A DNA stretch of 64,000 nt, from positions 124,001 through 188,000 of the forward strand of contig NZ_BCWM01000004.1 of assembly GCF_001592205.1 (NCBI RefSeq), given 5' to 3'. Every line of letters begins with the position of its first letter. Within the stretch, counting starts at the first letter, position 1. Positions 35,313 through 43,155 of the stretch are shown piece by piece. A model generated the notes under the pieces. It was not told where the DNA came from, ran no database searches, and saw only the letters and a list, made by a program, of their open reading frames with translations. Source of the stretch: Brevundimonas vesicularis NBRC 12165 (lineage in GTDB: Bacteria; Pseudomonadota; Alphaproteobacteria; Caulobacterales; Caulobacteraceae). Position numbers and translations under genes: made by a program.

Positions 35313-35343
35313 TTGATCCCGTAGCGGCTACGGGTTGTAGCCT
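35313..35343 (+). promoter_or_regulatory. mer operator/promoter with 19-bp spacer
   Basis: -35 TTGATC (35313-35318), a 19-bp spacer, -10 TAGCCT (35338-35343). The dyad CCCGTAGC-G-GCTACGGG (35318-35334) lies at the -35 side of the spacer exactly as in Tn501 (CCGTAC...GTACGG). It lies 5 bp from the merR start and 26 bp before merT, so MerR controls both directions. Confidence 0.82.
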
Positions 35344-35369
35344 GTAGCAGAAATCGAACGGGAGGCCCC

Positions 35370-35756
35370 ATGGCCATCGATCAAGACCGGCCCAACATTC
35401 CTGAGGTCGCCGTCAGCGCCTCGGCCGCCATCGGCGGTGTGGCCTCGGTGTTCGCCTGGGCCGCGTGCTGTGTACTGCCTCTGGCTCTCTCGGTGGCGGG
35501 CGTGTCCTTCGCCGGCGCCGCGGTCATCGCGGGCGCGCGAACCTGGCTGACGCTTCTGGCCGCCGTCATCTTGGCCGCCGGCTGGCTGCTGCATTGGCGT
35601 CGCCTGCGGATGTGTCGGAAGGACGCATCCTGCCGCCGGCCCTCGCGTCTGGCGTTCTGGCTGCTGGTGATCGCCAGCCTGCTGATCGTCCTGTCCCTGG
35701 CCTGGCAGCCCTACATCGAACCATGGGCCATGCCGCGACTGGCGGCCATGCGATGA
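35370..35756 (+). CDS. merT: MerT-like mercuric ion transporter
   Basis: 128 residues, three hydrophobic helices. The first helix has the paired Cys of MerT (WAACCVLPLAL), and the loop after helix 2 has a second pair (RMCRKDASCRR), which receive Hg(II) from the periplasm and pass it inward. No separate merP or merA gene is present in the window. Its stop overlaps the next ATG (ATGA). Confidence 0.82.
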   Translation: MAIDQDRPNIPEVAVSASAAIGGVASVFAWAACCVLPLALSVAGVSFAGAAVIAGARTWLTLLAAVILAAGWLLHWRRLRMCRKDASCRRPSRLAFWLLVIASLLIVLSLAWQPYIEPWAMPRLAAMR

Positions 35757-35971
35757 GCCCCGCCATCGTTCTGGAATCGACGCTGACCTGCCCGCACTGC
35801 GGTCACGTCGCGACCGAGACCATGCCCACCGACGCCTGCATCTGGTTTTACGATTGCCTCGGTTGCGGCGTGAAGCTGAAGCCTCAACCCGGCGATTGCT
35901 GCGTGTTCTGCTCCTATGCCGACGTGCCGTGTCCGCCGATCCAGGTGGATGGAAAGGGCTGTTGCGGCTAG
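35753..35971 (+). CDS. GDCCVxC-domain small protein of mer operons
   Basis: 72 residues. Three Cys pairs: LTCPHCGH, YDCLGCGVKLK and PGDCCVFCSYADVPCPPIQ. The last is the GDCCVxC signature; some homologues carry selenocysteine in this motif. Small, soluble, zinc-ribbon-like. Overlaps merT by four bases, so part of the mer operon. Function unknown; metal binding is likely. Confidence 0.85.
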   Translation: MSPAIVLESTLTCPHCGHVATETMPTDACIWFYDCLGCGVKLKPQPGDCCVFCSYADVPCPPIQVDGKGCCG

Positions 35972-36005
35972 GCTTAGGCGGCACTGCTGCATTCCGGAGT
36001 TCGCC

Positions 36006-36365
36006 GTGACCGATCACGCCACGCCCAACCTGCCGTCGCGGGATTTCGAAGCTACGTCCCAGTTCTACACTCGACTGGGCTTCCAGCAGGGCTGGCGCGA
36101 CGAAGGGTGGATGATCCTGAAACGGGGCGGGCTGACGCTTGAGTTCTTCCCGCACCCGGAACTTGATCCGCTGACCAGCAACTTCAGCTGTTGCCTGCGG
36201 CTTGACGATCTCGACGCGTTCTACGCCGTGTGCCTTGGCACCGGACTGCCGGAGACGTGCTGGGGCCAACCCCGATTGCACGCGCCCAAGATCGAGGAGT
36301 CGGGCATGCGGATCGGCGCGCTCATCGACCCGGACGGAACCCTGATCCGCCTGATCCAGAACTGA
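36006..36365 (+). CDS. Bleomycin-resistance/VOC-family protein of mer cluster
   Basis: 119 residues from a GTG start. The VOC fold is clear: NLPSRDFEATSQFYTRLGF, WMILKRGGLTLEFFPHPELDP, SCCLRLDDLDAFY, and a final IGALIDPDGTLIRLIQN. Genes of this type are regularly the third gene after merT and the GDCCVxC gene in alphaproteobacterial islands. Family members bind bleomycin-like drugs; whether this one does is not known. Confidence 0.82.
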   Translation: MTDHATPNLPSRDFEATSQFYTRLGFQQGWRDEGWMILKRGGLTLEFFPHPELDPLTSNFSCCLRLDDLDAFYAVCLGTGLPETCWGQPRLHAPKIEESGMRIGALIDPDGTLIRLIQN

Positions 36366-36411
36366 GGCTTCGCGCCTTGCCCCGATGCACGCGTTGCGCG
36401 AGACTCGCGTC

Positions 36412-37332
36412 ATGAAGACTTCGATCGATCATCTGCCGCCGCGCAAGCAGGTGGAACTGCGCCGGGTGGTCGAGGTGATCCGCGAGTCGTTCGCCGAAAC
36501 CGTCTCGACCCGTCGGGCCGAGCGGCTGAAGAACGGCAAGATCCTCAAGATCATCCTCTACGGATCGTATGCGCGCGGCGATTGGGTCCATGATCCGGTC
36601 GGACGCTACTTCTCGGATTTCGATCTGTTGATCGTTGTCGATCATGAGGATCTGACCGACGGCGAGTTCTGGCATGACGCCGAGAACAAGCTGATGCCGG
36701 GCGAGACCCTGATCCGCACGCCGGTGAGCCTTATCGTGCACAGTCTGGAAGACGTGAACGAGCAGTTGGACCGCGGGCGATACTTCTGGGCCGACATCGT
36801 GCGTGAGGGCATCGTTCTCTTCGACACGCCCGGCGCCAAGCTGCGCAAGCCGGCTGACCTGAAAGCTCAGGTTGCCCTTAAGGAAGCGGAGGAGTTCTTC
36901 GGAGATTGGACGCAGAGTTCGGCCAGCTTTGCTCGTGGCGCGAAATTCTATATGGGCGAGGGCGCTGATCCTAAGCTCGCCGCGTTCAACCTTCATCAAT
37001 CGGCTGAACACCTCTACCACTGCGTTTTGCTGGTTGTGACGCTCTACAGCGGCAAGGCGCACAACCTCGCCTTCCTGCGCAAGAAGTGCGAGGCGATCGA
37101 CGCCCGCCTGGCCGAGGCCTGGCCGCGCGAGACCAAGTTCGAGCGCCGCTGCTTCGAGCTGCTGCGCGAGGCCTATGTGAAGGCTCGTTACTCCAAGCAC
37201 TACAAGATCAGCGTCGAGGAACTGACCTGGTTGACCCAGCGGGTTGAGGTGCTGCGCGCGCTGGCGACGACTGTGTGCGAGGAACGGCTGGCCCATCTGC
37301 GCGAAGCGGCGAGCGATGACCCTTCCGCGTGA
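36412..37332 (+). CDS. MNT nucleotidyltransferase-HEPN fusion protein
   Basis: 306 residues. N-terminal minimal nucleotidyltransferase: ILYGSYARGDWVHDP then YFSDFDLLIVV, the G-S-x11-18-D-x-D site with a few extra residues between. C-terminal HEPN domain from about residue 160: FNLHQSAEHLYHCVLLVVT and a final YVKARYSKHYKIS with the R-x-x-x-H motif. In two-gene MNT/HEPN toxin-antitoxin pairs the MNT adenylylates the HEPN RNase; here both are in one chain. It overlaps the next gene by 17 bp. ATG 36412 preferred over 36385. Confidence 0.82.
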   Translation: MKTSIDHLPPRKQVELRRVVEVIRESFAETVSTRRAERLKNGKILKIILYGSYARGDWVHDPVGRYFSDFDLLIVVDHEDLTDGEFWHDAENKLMPGETLIRTPVSLIVHSLEDVNEQLDRGRYFWADIVREGIVLFDTPGAKLRKPADLKAQVALKEAEEFFGDWTQSSASFARGAKFYMGEGADPKLAAFNLHQSAEHLYHCVLLVVTLYSGKAHNLAFLRKKCEAIDARLAEAWPRETKFERRCFELLREAYVKARYSKHYKISVEELTWLTQRVEVLRALATTVCEERLAHLREAASDDPSA

Positions 37333-38437
37333 TTTGATCCCGCCCAGCATGCGCGCGACGCTGGACGCCGCAAGACGGATGGCCGATCCCTTTGAGGACG
37401 TCCGCCGACAGCACGATATGCTGCGGGCCAGCGGCGTGCTCGGCATCGCCGAGCGCATGAAGCTGGAGACCCCGCTGGCCTTGGCCGCGATGGGTCGTAA
37501 CCCGTTCATGGACCGGATGCAGGGCGTCGGCGCCCTGATGAGGGCTCAGACCGACGCGGACCGCGTCTATCGCGCCGCGTTTCCGAATGGCCTGATCGAG
37601 CAGGCCGAGCGGATCGCGCAACTGTCCGCCGGCTTCGCCTTGCCGGATGGTCTCGAGCGCTTCAGGACGCCGACGGACAGTTTCGTCGATCGCATCCTCC
37701 GACTGTCGGACAGTGGTCTTGGCGCGAGCGCCCTGGCGATCGGGCGACCCGCCCAGATCGAGGCCTTCGCGCGGGCCTCGGCGATGGCCGACATGTTCGC
37801 CGAGAGCGACCGGCTGACGCGGGGAGTGCGAGAGGCGGTCGGCGCCTTCTCCATCACGGAGATGCCGCAGTTCGCCAATCTGGCCGGTTATCGCAGTTTC
37901 CTCGACGCGGCGGGACTGCGGCTTGCGCACTGGCCGAGACGGCGTCTCCTGACGATGGCGGAGAAGCGCCGTCGCCTGAAGGCCCGCCTTCAGGCCAACT
38001 CGGCCCCGCCGCATGTGAAGCGCGCCAAAACTCTGGTTCACCGCTACGAACTGACCTTGAGGGAAATTCTAGATGCCGTGATGGCCGAGACCTACGGTGA
38101 GGACTGGGCGGACGAGCGCCTGCCGCTGTGCGACTGCAAGGATTTGCTGGGGAAGTGGAAGAAGCGGGGAGGCGAGGTTTTCGACCATGCCGACTACACC
38201 CACTACGCGCGGATCATGAGCCATCCGGAGCATTTCCAGGCGATCTTCGAGGCTGGTTTCGACGACCCAGAGGCGGTGTTCGATCTTCTGAAGCAGGCCG
38301 GGAAGCTGCGCGCGGCGTCGCACCATGCGCACCTGTTCACGCCCGAAGATCTGAAGGCGCTCCGCCTGACCTGGAACCAGATCGAAACAGGCTTGATCGC
38401 GCTCACTCCGGATTTCGAACTCGAGTGGACGGGTTAA
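37316..38437 (+). CDS. Protein with C-terminal Swt1-like HEPN domain, partner of MNT-HEPN gene
   Basis: 373 residues from ATG 37316. The N-terminal two thirds are helical with no known domain. The C-terminus (from about residue 235) has ELTLREILDAVMAETYGEDW, a long acidic and aromatic stretch, and KLRAASHHAHLFTPEDL, whose R-x4-H fits the HEPN RNase motif in the Swt1-like arrangement. The 17-bp overlap with the MNT-HEPN gene implies one operon and joint function. Domain call is by pattern only. Confidence 0.6.
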   Translation: MTLPRDLIPPSMRATLDAARRMADPFEDVRRQHDMLRASGVLGIAERMKLETPLALAAMGRNPFMDRMQGVGALMRAQTDADRVYRAAFPNGLIEQAERIAQLSAGFALPDGLERFRTPTDSFVDRILRLSDSGLGASALAIGRPAQIEAFARASAMADMFAESDRLTRGVREAVGAFSITEMPQFANLAGYRSFLDAAGLRLAHWPRRRLLTMAEKRRRLKARLQANSAPPHVKRAKTLVHRYELTLREILDAVMAETYGEDWADERLPLCDCKDLLGKWKKRGGEVFDHADYTHYARIMSHPEHFQAIFEAGFDDPEAVFDLLKQAGKLRAASHHAHLFTPEDLKALRLTWNQIETGLIALTPDFELEWTG

Positions 38438-38466
38438 AAGGCGACGAGGTCGGAATCGCCGTCCTC

Positions 38467-38703
38467 TTAGTGGAGCACTTCCCCGCCGACCGGATCGACC
38501 TGACGCAACTGGCCGGCCGCGTCCTGGACAAAGACTTCCACTTGCTCGCCCTTGTCGATCAGCGTCGTCGCCTTCACGAGCGCGGACTCTATGGCGTCGA
38601 CGCTGAAGTCGAAATGCCCTGAGGGTCGGCCATCGCGAAGCACCCGCCAGTCGCCGTCGCCCCGGATCACCGTGAACTGGATGGTGTCGGACTGCCTCTC
38701 CAA
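38467..38703 (-). CDS. Small DUF2188-like protein
   Basis: 78 residues from a TTG at 38703, chosen because AAGGAGG lies seven bases upstream. Core: TVIRGDGDWRVLRDGRPSGHFDFSVDAIESALVKATTLIDKGEQVEVFVQDAAG. This is the layout of DUF2188 (a short curved sheet with one helix): W-x-V plus an Ala-rich helix, then a Val-rich strand. Function unknown. It lies between two convergent larger genes. Confidence 0.6.
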   Translation of the reverse strand: MERQSDTIQFTVIRGDGDWRVLRDGRPSGHFDFSVDAIESALVKATTLIDKGEQVEVFVQDAAGQLRQVDPVGGEVLH

Positions 38704-38772
38704 GGGATCCCTCCTTCGCTCCAATCCGCGATGCGGATGGCGCCATGAACCTACCGCGACACCGCTTGAGCG

Positions 38773-40119
38773 TCATAGCATGTAGCCCACATCCGATGCG
38801 CCCGTCGGATAGGCGAACATCGTGGTCTTGAGGTCATCCGCAGTCAGTCCATGGCGGATCGCCAAAGCGAAAATATTGATGACCTCGTCCACGTTCGGGC
38901 CCACGAGGTGGGCGCCCAACACCCGTTCCGTCCCTTCCTCGACCAAGACCTTGAAGCCGAAGGTGGGTTCGGCCGCTGCGCGTGCTGTGAACCAGTCGGA
39001 GGCCTTCTGATTTTTGACTCGGTAGAGCAGACCCTGATCCTTAGCCTCCCTCTCCGTCAGCCCGACCGCCGCGATAGGCGGGATTGTGAAGGCCACGCTC
39101 GGGACGCCGCGATAGTTCGGCCTTTCGGAGTTACCGTTCAAAATGTTGGCCGCCACGACCTTGGCGTCGTGGCTGGACACGGGGGTCAGCGGCGGACCGA
39201 CCTGGGCTGCGTCGCCCGCGGCATAGACGGCTGGATTGGAAACGCTCTGCAGAAATTCGTTGAGCTTCAGGCGGCCTCCTTCATGCTCGACCCCGGCGGC
39301 GTCAAGGCCGAGATCGTCGATCGCAGGTCCTCGTCCGGCGGCGTGAATGACCAGATCAGCATGGACATCGACGGCTTTCCCCTTCGTCTGGGAGTGAACC
39401 CGAAAGCCTGCGCGCGTCTGCTCGACCGCCTGGACTGTCGTTTCGAGGCGCACGTCAACGCCGAGTTGGCGAAAGCTTTCCATGAGCCAACCGACCACGT
39501 CCGGGTCGAACTGGGGAAGCAATCGCTCGCCACGCTGGAGGATTACGACTTCGGCGCCAGCCCGCGCGGCGATGTGGGAGAACTCGGCCGCGATATAGCC
39601 TCCGCCGACCAGCACAATGCGCTTTGGCATGTCACCCAGCTCGAGGAAGCCCTCGTTGGTGACCAGATGCTCTTCCCCCGGGATGCCGAGTTTCCTGGGT
39701 TCGGCTCCGGCGGCGATGAGCAGGTTCGAAAACTCCAGCGTTTCCTCGCCCACCTCAAGGCTGTTGCGGCCGGTGAGGCGCGCCCGTCCATGAAAAGTGT
39801 CGATGCCTCTTTCAGAGTACCGCTCTTGGTGCTTTTGGGGAACGGGATCGGTGAAACCCCGCTTGAAGGCCATGAGGTCGGCCCAAGCAATTCGGGCGTC
39901 GCCGGCGACACCCCTGCCTCGCATCCGCCATGTATGATCGACGGCGTTGGCCCCGCTGATCAGCATTTTTTTTGGATCGCAGCCCCGGAGCGCGCACGTG
40001 CCTCCAAAGGGACGAAAATCGACAACCGCGACGCTGCGACCAGCAGCGCGAACCCGCATGGCTCCGACCATGGCGGCGGTCCCGGTCCCGATCACCACAA
40101 GATCATAATGTTTGGTCAT
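38773..40119 (-). CDS. FAD-dependent disulfide oxidoreductase (glutathione/mercuric-reductase-like)
   Basis: 448 residues. FAD site VVIGTGTAAMVGAMRVRAAG; active disulfide GTCALRGCDPKKML (C-x4-C); NAD(P) site IVLVGGGYIAAEFSHIAARAG; second FAD motif VYAAGDAA. The C-terminus reads FAYPTGASDVGYML: the His-Glu pair of glutathione reductase and lipoamide dehydrogenase is missing (Tyr and Ser/Asp instead), and there is no MerA C-terminal Cys pair. So it is not a standard MerA or Gor; related proteins are known by domain only. The stop region converges on the DUF2188 gene. Confidence 0.85.
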   Translation of the reverse strand: MTKHYDLVVIGTGTAAMVGAMRVRAAGRSVAVVDFRPFGGTCALRGCDPKKMLISGANAVDHTWRMRGRGVAGDARIAWADLMAFKRGFTDPVPQKHQERYSERGIDTFHGRARLTGRNSLEVGEETLEFSNLLIAAGAEPRKLGIPGEEHLVTNEGFLELGDMPKRIVLVGGGYIAAEFSHIAARAGAEVVILQRGERLLPQFDPDVVGWLMESFRQLGVDVRLETTVQAVEQTRAGFRVHSQTKGKAVDVHADLVIHAAGRGPAIDDLGLDAAGVEHEGGRLKLNEFLQSVSNPAVYAAGDAAQVGPPLTPVSSHDAKVVAANILNGNSERPNYRGVPSVAFTIPPIAAVGLTEREAKDQGLLYRVKNQKASDWFTARAAAEPTFGFKVLVEEGTERVLGAHLVGPNVDEVINIFALAIRHGLTADDLKTTMFAYPTGASDVGYML

Positions 40120-40469
40120 CGATGTATGCTCCGCGCTCGCTCTGTAGCGGCTACCTTGGGACGGACGAGGCGGTACAGTGCCTCGGTCACCACCGCGTTG
40201 ACGGCGCCAAAGAGAAGGTGCCCGGCGACCCCTCTAGCCTGGGTGAGCAGGGGGTTGTCTCGATTGGGAGCACTGTAGCCGAACACAGGCGTCAGACCTT
40301 CGTCGATCATCAAGAGCATGGTCGCTCCAGCACTTCCTCTTCCCGTACTTTCGGCGGCTTGATCTGGTAGAGCGCCGTCTGCGCCCTCTCGGTTACCCTC
40401 GTGGCCACGAGACCGGCGATGACGCCGAGGGCTGTCTCCGCAGCCAGCGATTTTGATGGAGTTGCGCAT
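40116..40469 (-). pseudogene. Degraded YagU/DUF1440-like membrane protein gene
   Basis: Pieces of one family in shifting frames. Frame A opens MRNSIKIA at 40469. The continuation AAETALGVIAGLVATRVTERAQ is in a second frame (ending at 40310), and the third piece, TMLLMIDEGLTPVFGYSAPNRDNPL.. to LFGAVNAVVTEALYRLVRP, is back in frame A to 40116. The middle of the protein, expected to be about 60 residues longer, is missing. So there are at least two frameshifts and an internal deletion. Overlaps the oxidoreductase start by four bases. Confidence 0.7.
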
Positions 40470-41043
40470 TGTTCTGACTCCCGATGAGCACGCTCCGGCC
40501 GCCTCATCCGGCTGGCTTACGACACCGCGACTGTCCCTCGAACGGAACGCTCGGAAGGGGAACGAAGCTGGAGTTGCTTCAGGTTCCCTTCATAGCAGGA
40601 GACACCTCAGATTCATGCCAGGCGTGGCCGCGCCCGTCGCCATGCCGCGCGTCAGCTGCGACGACGCGGAAGCGGTGAATCCTGGGCACGTCTTTGGTGG
40701 CGGAGCGGATGCACCGGCATTGGCGGCACGATCCCTACGAGCGCCGCGATTGGCCGCATGGTTCAAGCGGCGGTGACCAGCCGTCTCTCCTGCGACGCGC
40801 CAAGCCTTGCGCGGCCTCTCAATGGCCTGATCTGACCGAAGCCCGTCCGGCTTCCGCAACCGTTCGCGCGACTTTCTTCCCCGGCCTGACGGCCTTCCTC
40901 GCGAGGCAAGAAAGTCGCGCTCCCGGTCCTCCGCTGCGCTGCGGGGCTCCCTGTGCTCGCCTGCGGGCCGCCCGGCCTCCGGTCCGCCGATCGCCATCGA
41001 GGCCGCGGCAGGCGTGGCCCGAGATCAGCAAGGAGAGACTTCC
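40470..41043. other. 574-bp leading-region gap with a 13-bp inverted repeat
   Basis: No supported gene. GCGCGACTTTCTT (40866-40878) and AAGAAAGTCGCGC (40908-40920) form a perfect 13-bp inverted repeat with a 29-nt loop, 123 bp before DUF736. Because this strand enters the recipient early during transfer (see oriT), the hairpin could act as a single-strand promoter (Frpo-like) or as a replication element; that is a hypothesis. AAGGAGA (41030-41036) serves DUF736. Confidence 0.55.
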
Positions 41044-41340
41044 ATGGCCACCATCGGTTCCTTCACCCAGCAAGCGGACGGCAGCTACAGCGGTTCGATC
41101 AAGACCCTGACCCTCAACGTCAAGGCGGCCCAACTCCGGGCCAATGACAAGACCGACGACAAGGCTCCTGATTTCCGCATCTTCTCCGGCCAGACCGAGT
41201 TCGGCGCGGCCTGGAAGAAAACGAGCCAGCAGAACCGCGACTACCTGTCGGTCAAGCTCGACGATCCCAGCTTCCCGGCCCCGATCTACGCCTCGCTGGT
41301 CGAGATCGATGGCGGACACAGCCTGATCTGGTCCCGCTGA
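41044..41340 (+). CDS. DUF736 family protein
   Basis: 98 residues. [44 protein letters not shown] and [21 protein letters not shown] are the conserved DUF736 blocks. These small proteins are found on almost all rhizobial and caulobacterial plasmids and ICEs, mostly near ardC and transfer genes, yet their function is unknown. Start at 41044 has AAGGAGA upstream. Confidence 0.9.
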   Translation: MATIGSFTQQADGSYSGSIKTLTLNVKAAQLRANDKTDDKAPDFRIFSGQTEFGAAWKKTSQQNRDYLSVKLDDPSFPAPIYASLVEIDGGHSLIWSR

Positions 41341-41408
41341 GCGAGCCGCGGCGGCGCTGACGACAGCGCCGCCGCCCCTTCTTCAAATCCCGTCTTGAGG
41401 AGGCCGCC

Positions 41409-42299
41409 ATGTCGCGCCCCAACGAACCCTCACGTCCCGACCTCTACACCCGCATCACCCACCAGATCGTCGCCCAGCTCGAAGCCGGCGTCCGGCCCTG
41501 GAGCCAGCCCTGGGCCGCATCCGAAAGCGTCAGCCGACCCCTCCGGCACGACGGCACGCCTTACCGCGGCGTCAACGTCGTCCTGCTGTGGGGCGAGGCC
41601 GCCGCCCGAGGCTTTCAGTCCTCCACCTGGATGACCTTCCGGCAGGCGCTGGCCCTGGGCGCTCATGTCCGCAAGGGCGAAAAGGGTTCCACCGTCGTCT
41701 ACGCCGACCAGCTGGTCCGCATCGACGATGACGACGCCGGGGAGGAGACGACCCGACGCATTCCGTTCCTGAAGGCCTACACGGTCTTCAACGTCGAACA
41801 GATCGAGGGTCTCCCGGCCTCGTCCGCCCCGGCGCCCGCGCCGGTCCTGAACCTCGGTCAACGGATCGCCCGGGCCGAGACGTTCTTCGCCGCGACGGGC
41901 GCCGACGTCCGTCATGGCGGCGGCTGCGCCTTCTATGCGCCGGGACCGGACTTCGTGCAGATGCCGGTGTTCGAAAGCTTCCGCGATCCGGAAGCCTACT
42001 ACGCGACGCTGGGCCACGAGCTGACGCACTGGACCAGGCACCCCGCTCGGCTCGACCGCGACTTCGGACGCCGCCGGCATGGAGACGCCGGCTACGCCCG
42101 GGAAGAACTGGTGGCCGAAATCGGCGCCGCCTTCCTCTGCGCCGACCTGGGGCTGGCTCTCGAGCCGCGCGAGGATCACGCCGCCTATGTCGCCTCATGG
42201 CTCGAGGTGCTGCGCGACGACAAGCGATTCATCTTCTCGGCCGCCGCCCACGCCCAGCGCGCCGTGGACTTTCTTCATGCGGCCGGCGAGGGCGGCTGA
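41409..42299 (+). CDS. ardC: ArdC-like antirestriction protein with zincin domain
   Basis: 296 residues. N-terminal ssDNA-binding domain (YTRITHQIVAQLEAGVRPWSQPW, TPYRGVNVVLLW, WMTFRQALALGAHVRKGEKGSTVVY) and C-terminal zincin-like metallopeptidase with HELTHWTRHPARL and a downstream Glu helix (AREELVAEIGAAFLCADLGL). ArdC protects incoming single strands from host restriction. Its place close to oriT on the side that enters first fits this role. 68 bp after DUF736. Confidence 0.92.
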   Translation: MSRPNEPSRPDLYTRITHQIVAQLEAGVRPWSQPWAASESVSRPLRHDGTPYRGVNVVLLWGEAAARGFQSSTWMTFRQALALGAHVRKGEKGSTVVYADQLVRIDDDDAGEETTRRIPFLKAYTVFNVEQIEGLPASSAPAPAPVLNLGQRIARAETFFAATGADVRHGGGCAFYAPGPDFVQMPVFESFRDPEAYYATLGHELTHWTRHPARLDRDFGRRRHGDAGYAREELVAEIGAAFLCADLGLALEPREDHAAYVASWLEVLRDDKRFIFSAAAHAQRAVDFLHAAGEGG

Positions 42300-42324
42300 C
42301 GCCGGGGACGTAAAAGATGCAGGG

Positions 42325-42352
42325 GCGCGCGCCGGTCATGGCTGGCGCGCGC
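42325..42352 (+). terminator. GC-rich hairpin after ardC
   Basis: GCGCGCGCC (42325-42333) and GGCGCGCGC (42344-42352), a perfect 9-bp stem with a 10-nt loop, 26 bp beyond the ardC stop. No T-run follows, so it may end or stabilise the transcript; the evidence is structural only. Confidence 0.45.
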
Positions 42353-42399
42353 GTCACCTGCGCTGTAACCTTGGGGTCTTGCTGGACGTATTGAGCTTG

Positions 42400-42732
42400 A
42401 TGATCGGACGTCGAACAACTGCGGCCTGGGCGCCGGCCATTCTGGCCGTGTTCGCCCTGCTGTTCGCGTCGAGCCCGGTCACGGCCTGGGAGACTCCGGC
42501 CGCGGCCATGTCGATGCCGATGGCGCCCGCCGACGGCTCCAGTCCGGATGCCCCCTGCGATCCCGTGAAGATGAGCTGCGCTCGGCTGTGCGCCGTGCTC
42601 TGCCATGGCCTGGTTCCGACGCCCGCCGCGGCCGTCCCGGTAGCGGCCTCCGCCGATGTGCACGATCGTTTACCGGCCGACGCCCTCGCGGGGGTGGAGC
42701 CGGAAGCGGAGGACCCGCCCCCTCGAACCTGA
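42400..42732 (+). CDS. Small secreted Met/Cys protein, possible copper-related
   Basis: 110 residues from ATG 42400. Signal peptide AWAPAILAVFALLFASSPVTAW, then MSMPMAP, DAPCDPVKMSCARLCAVLCHG and an Ala/Val/Pro tail. Met-rich and Cys-rich short periplasmic proteins of this kind accompany copper genes. Resembles the protein at 11412 in layout. It lies 49 bp before another Cys-rich peptide on the same strand. Confidence 0.55.
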   Translation: MIGRRTTAAWAPAILAVFALLFASSPVTAWETPAAAMSMPMAPADGSSPDAPCDPVKMSCARLCAVLCHGLVPTPAAAVPVAASADVHDRLPADALAGVEPEAEDPPPRT

Positions 42733-42781
42733 TCTCCACCGACGATCCTTTTCTCAGAAAACCGATCCATGGAGATCGACA

Positions 42782-42928
42782 ATGAAACGTGCTTTTTCGC
42801 TCGCGGCCCTCGTGCTGCTGACCTCGGCCTCGGCTGCCTTCGCGGCCGCGCCCGACTCGGTGGTCAAGGCCGCCGCCTCCTGCTGCGAGCTTCTCGCGGC
42901 CTGCTGTAACGGCGGACCCTGCTGCTGA
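42782..42928 (+). CDS. 48-residue secreted Cys-rich peptide
   Basis: Signal peptide KRAFSLAALVLLTSASAAFAA, then a mature part of about 26 residues containing three Cys-Cys pairs (SCCELLAACCNGGPCC). Six Cys in the last 16 residues suggest soft-metal binding in the periplasm. Followed 13 bp later by a strong hairpin. No family recognised; the pair with the gene at 42400 is probably one transcript. Confidence 0.6.
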   Translation: MKRAFSLAALVLLTSASAAFAAAPDSVVKAAASCCELLAACCNGGPCC

Positions 42929-42941
42929 TCCGCTGACGGAG

Positions 42942-42967
42942 GACGCCCGCGCGAAAGCGCGGGCGTC
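42942..42967 (+). terminator. Strong hairpin terminator after Cys-rich peptide
   Basis: GACGCCCGCGC (42942-42952), GAAA loop, GCGCGGGCGTC (42957-42967): a perfect 11-bp stem with a stable GNRA tetraloop. No clear T-run after it. Separates the leading-region genes from oriT. Confidence 0.65.
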
Positions 42968-43107
42968 TGCCTCCGAGGCCGCTTCCCTCCTCATGATCCG
43001 TCCGGCTGGGGCGTCCGACAGGACGGCGGGCGAGCGGCCGTGCAGCGGTCGCCGAGGGGAGGACGTGCAGCACCGGAGGCCTACGGGGCGAGGGGGGTGA
43101 CGGTCTA

Positions 43108-43119
43108 GGGCAGGATAGG
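43108..43119 (-). other. oriT: Candidate oriT nick site (IncP/Ti type)
   Basis: On the minus strand the 12-mer CCTATCCTGCCC equals the RP4 nic region core (TATCCTG|C). The cut would fall between minus-strand G at 43111 and C at 43110. It lies in the gap before mobC (start 43156) and the relaxase, as expected for a MOB-P oriT. The transferred strand then runs toward lower coordinates, so ardC and cargo enter first and mobC, relaxase and T4SS last. The match is short and the flanking repeats are not obvious. Confidence 0.6.
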
Positions 43120-43155
43120 CTTTGCGCCGGCAATGTCTGACAGACCCGCTCTCCC

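Noticed and set aside
38773..40119. Calling this gene merA
   Set aside because: No C-terminal Cys pair and no N-terminal metal-binding domain; the mer operon at 35 kb has no merA.
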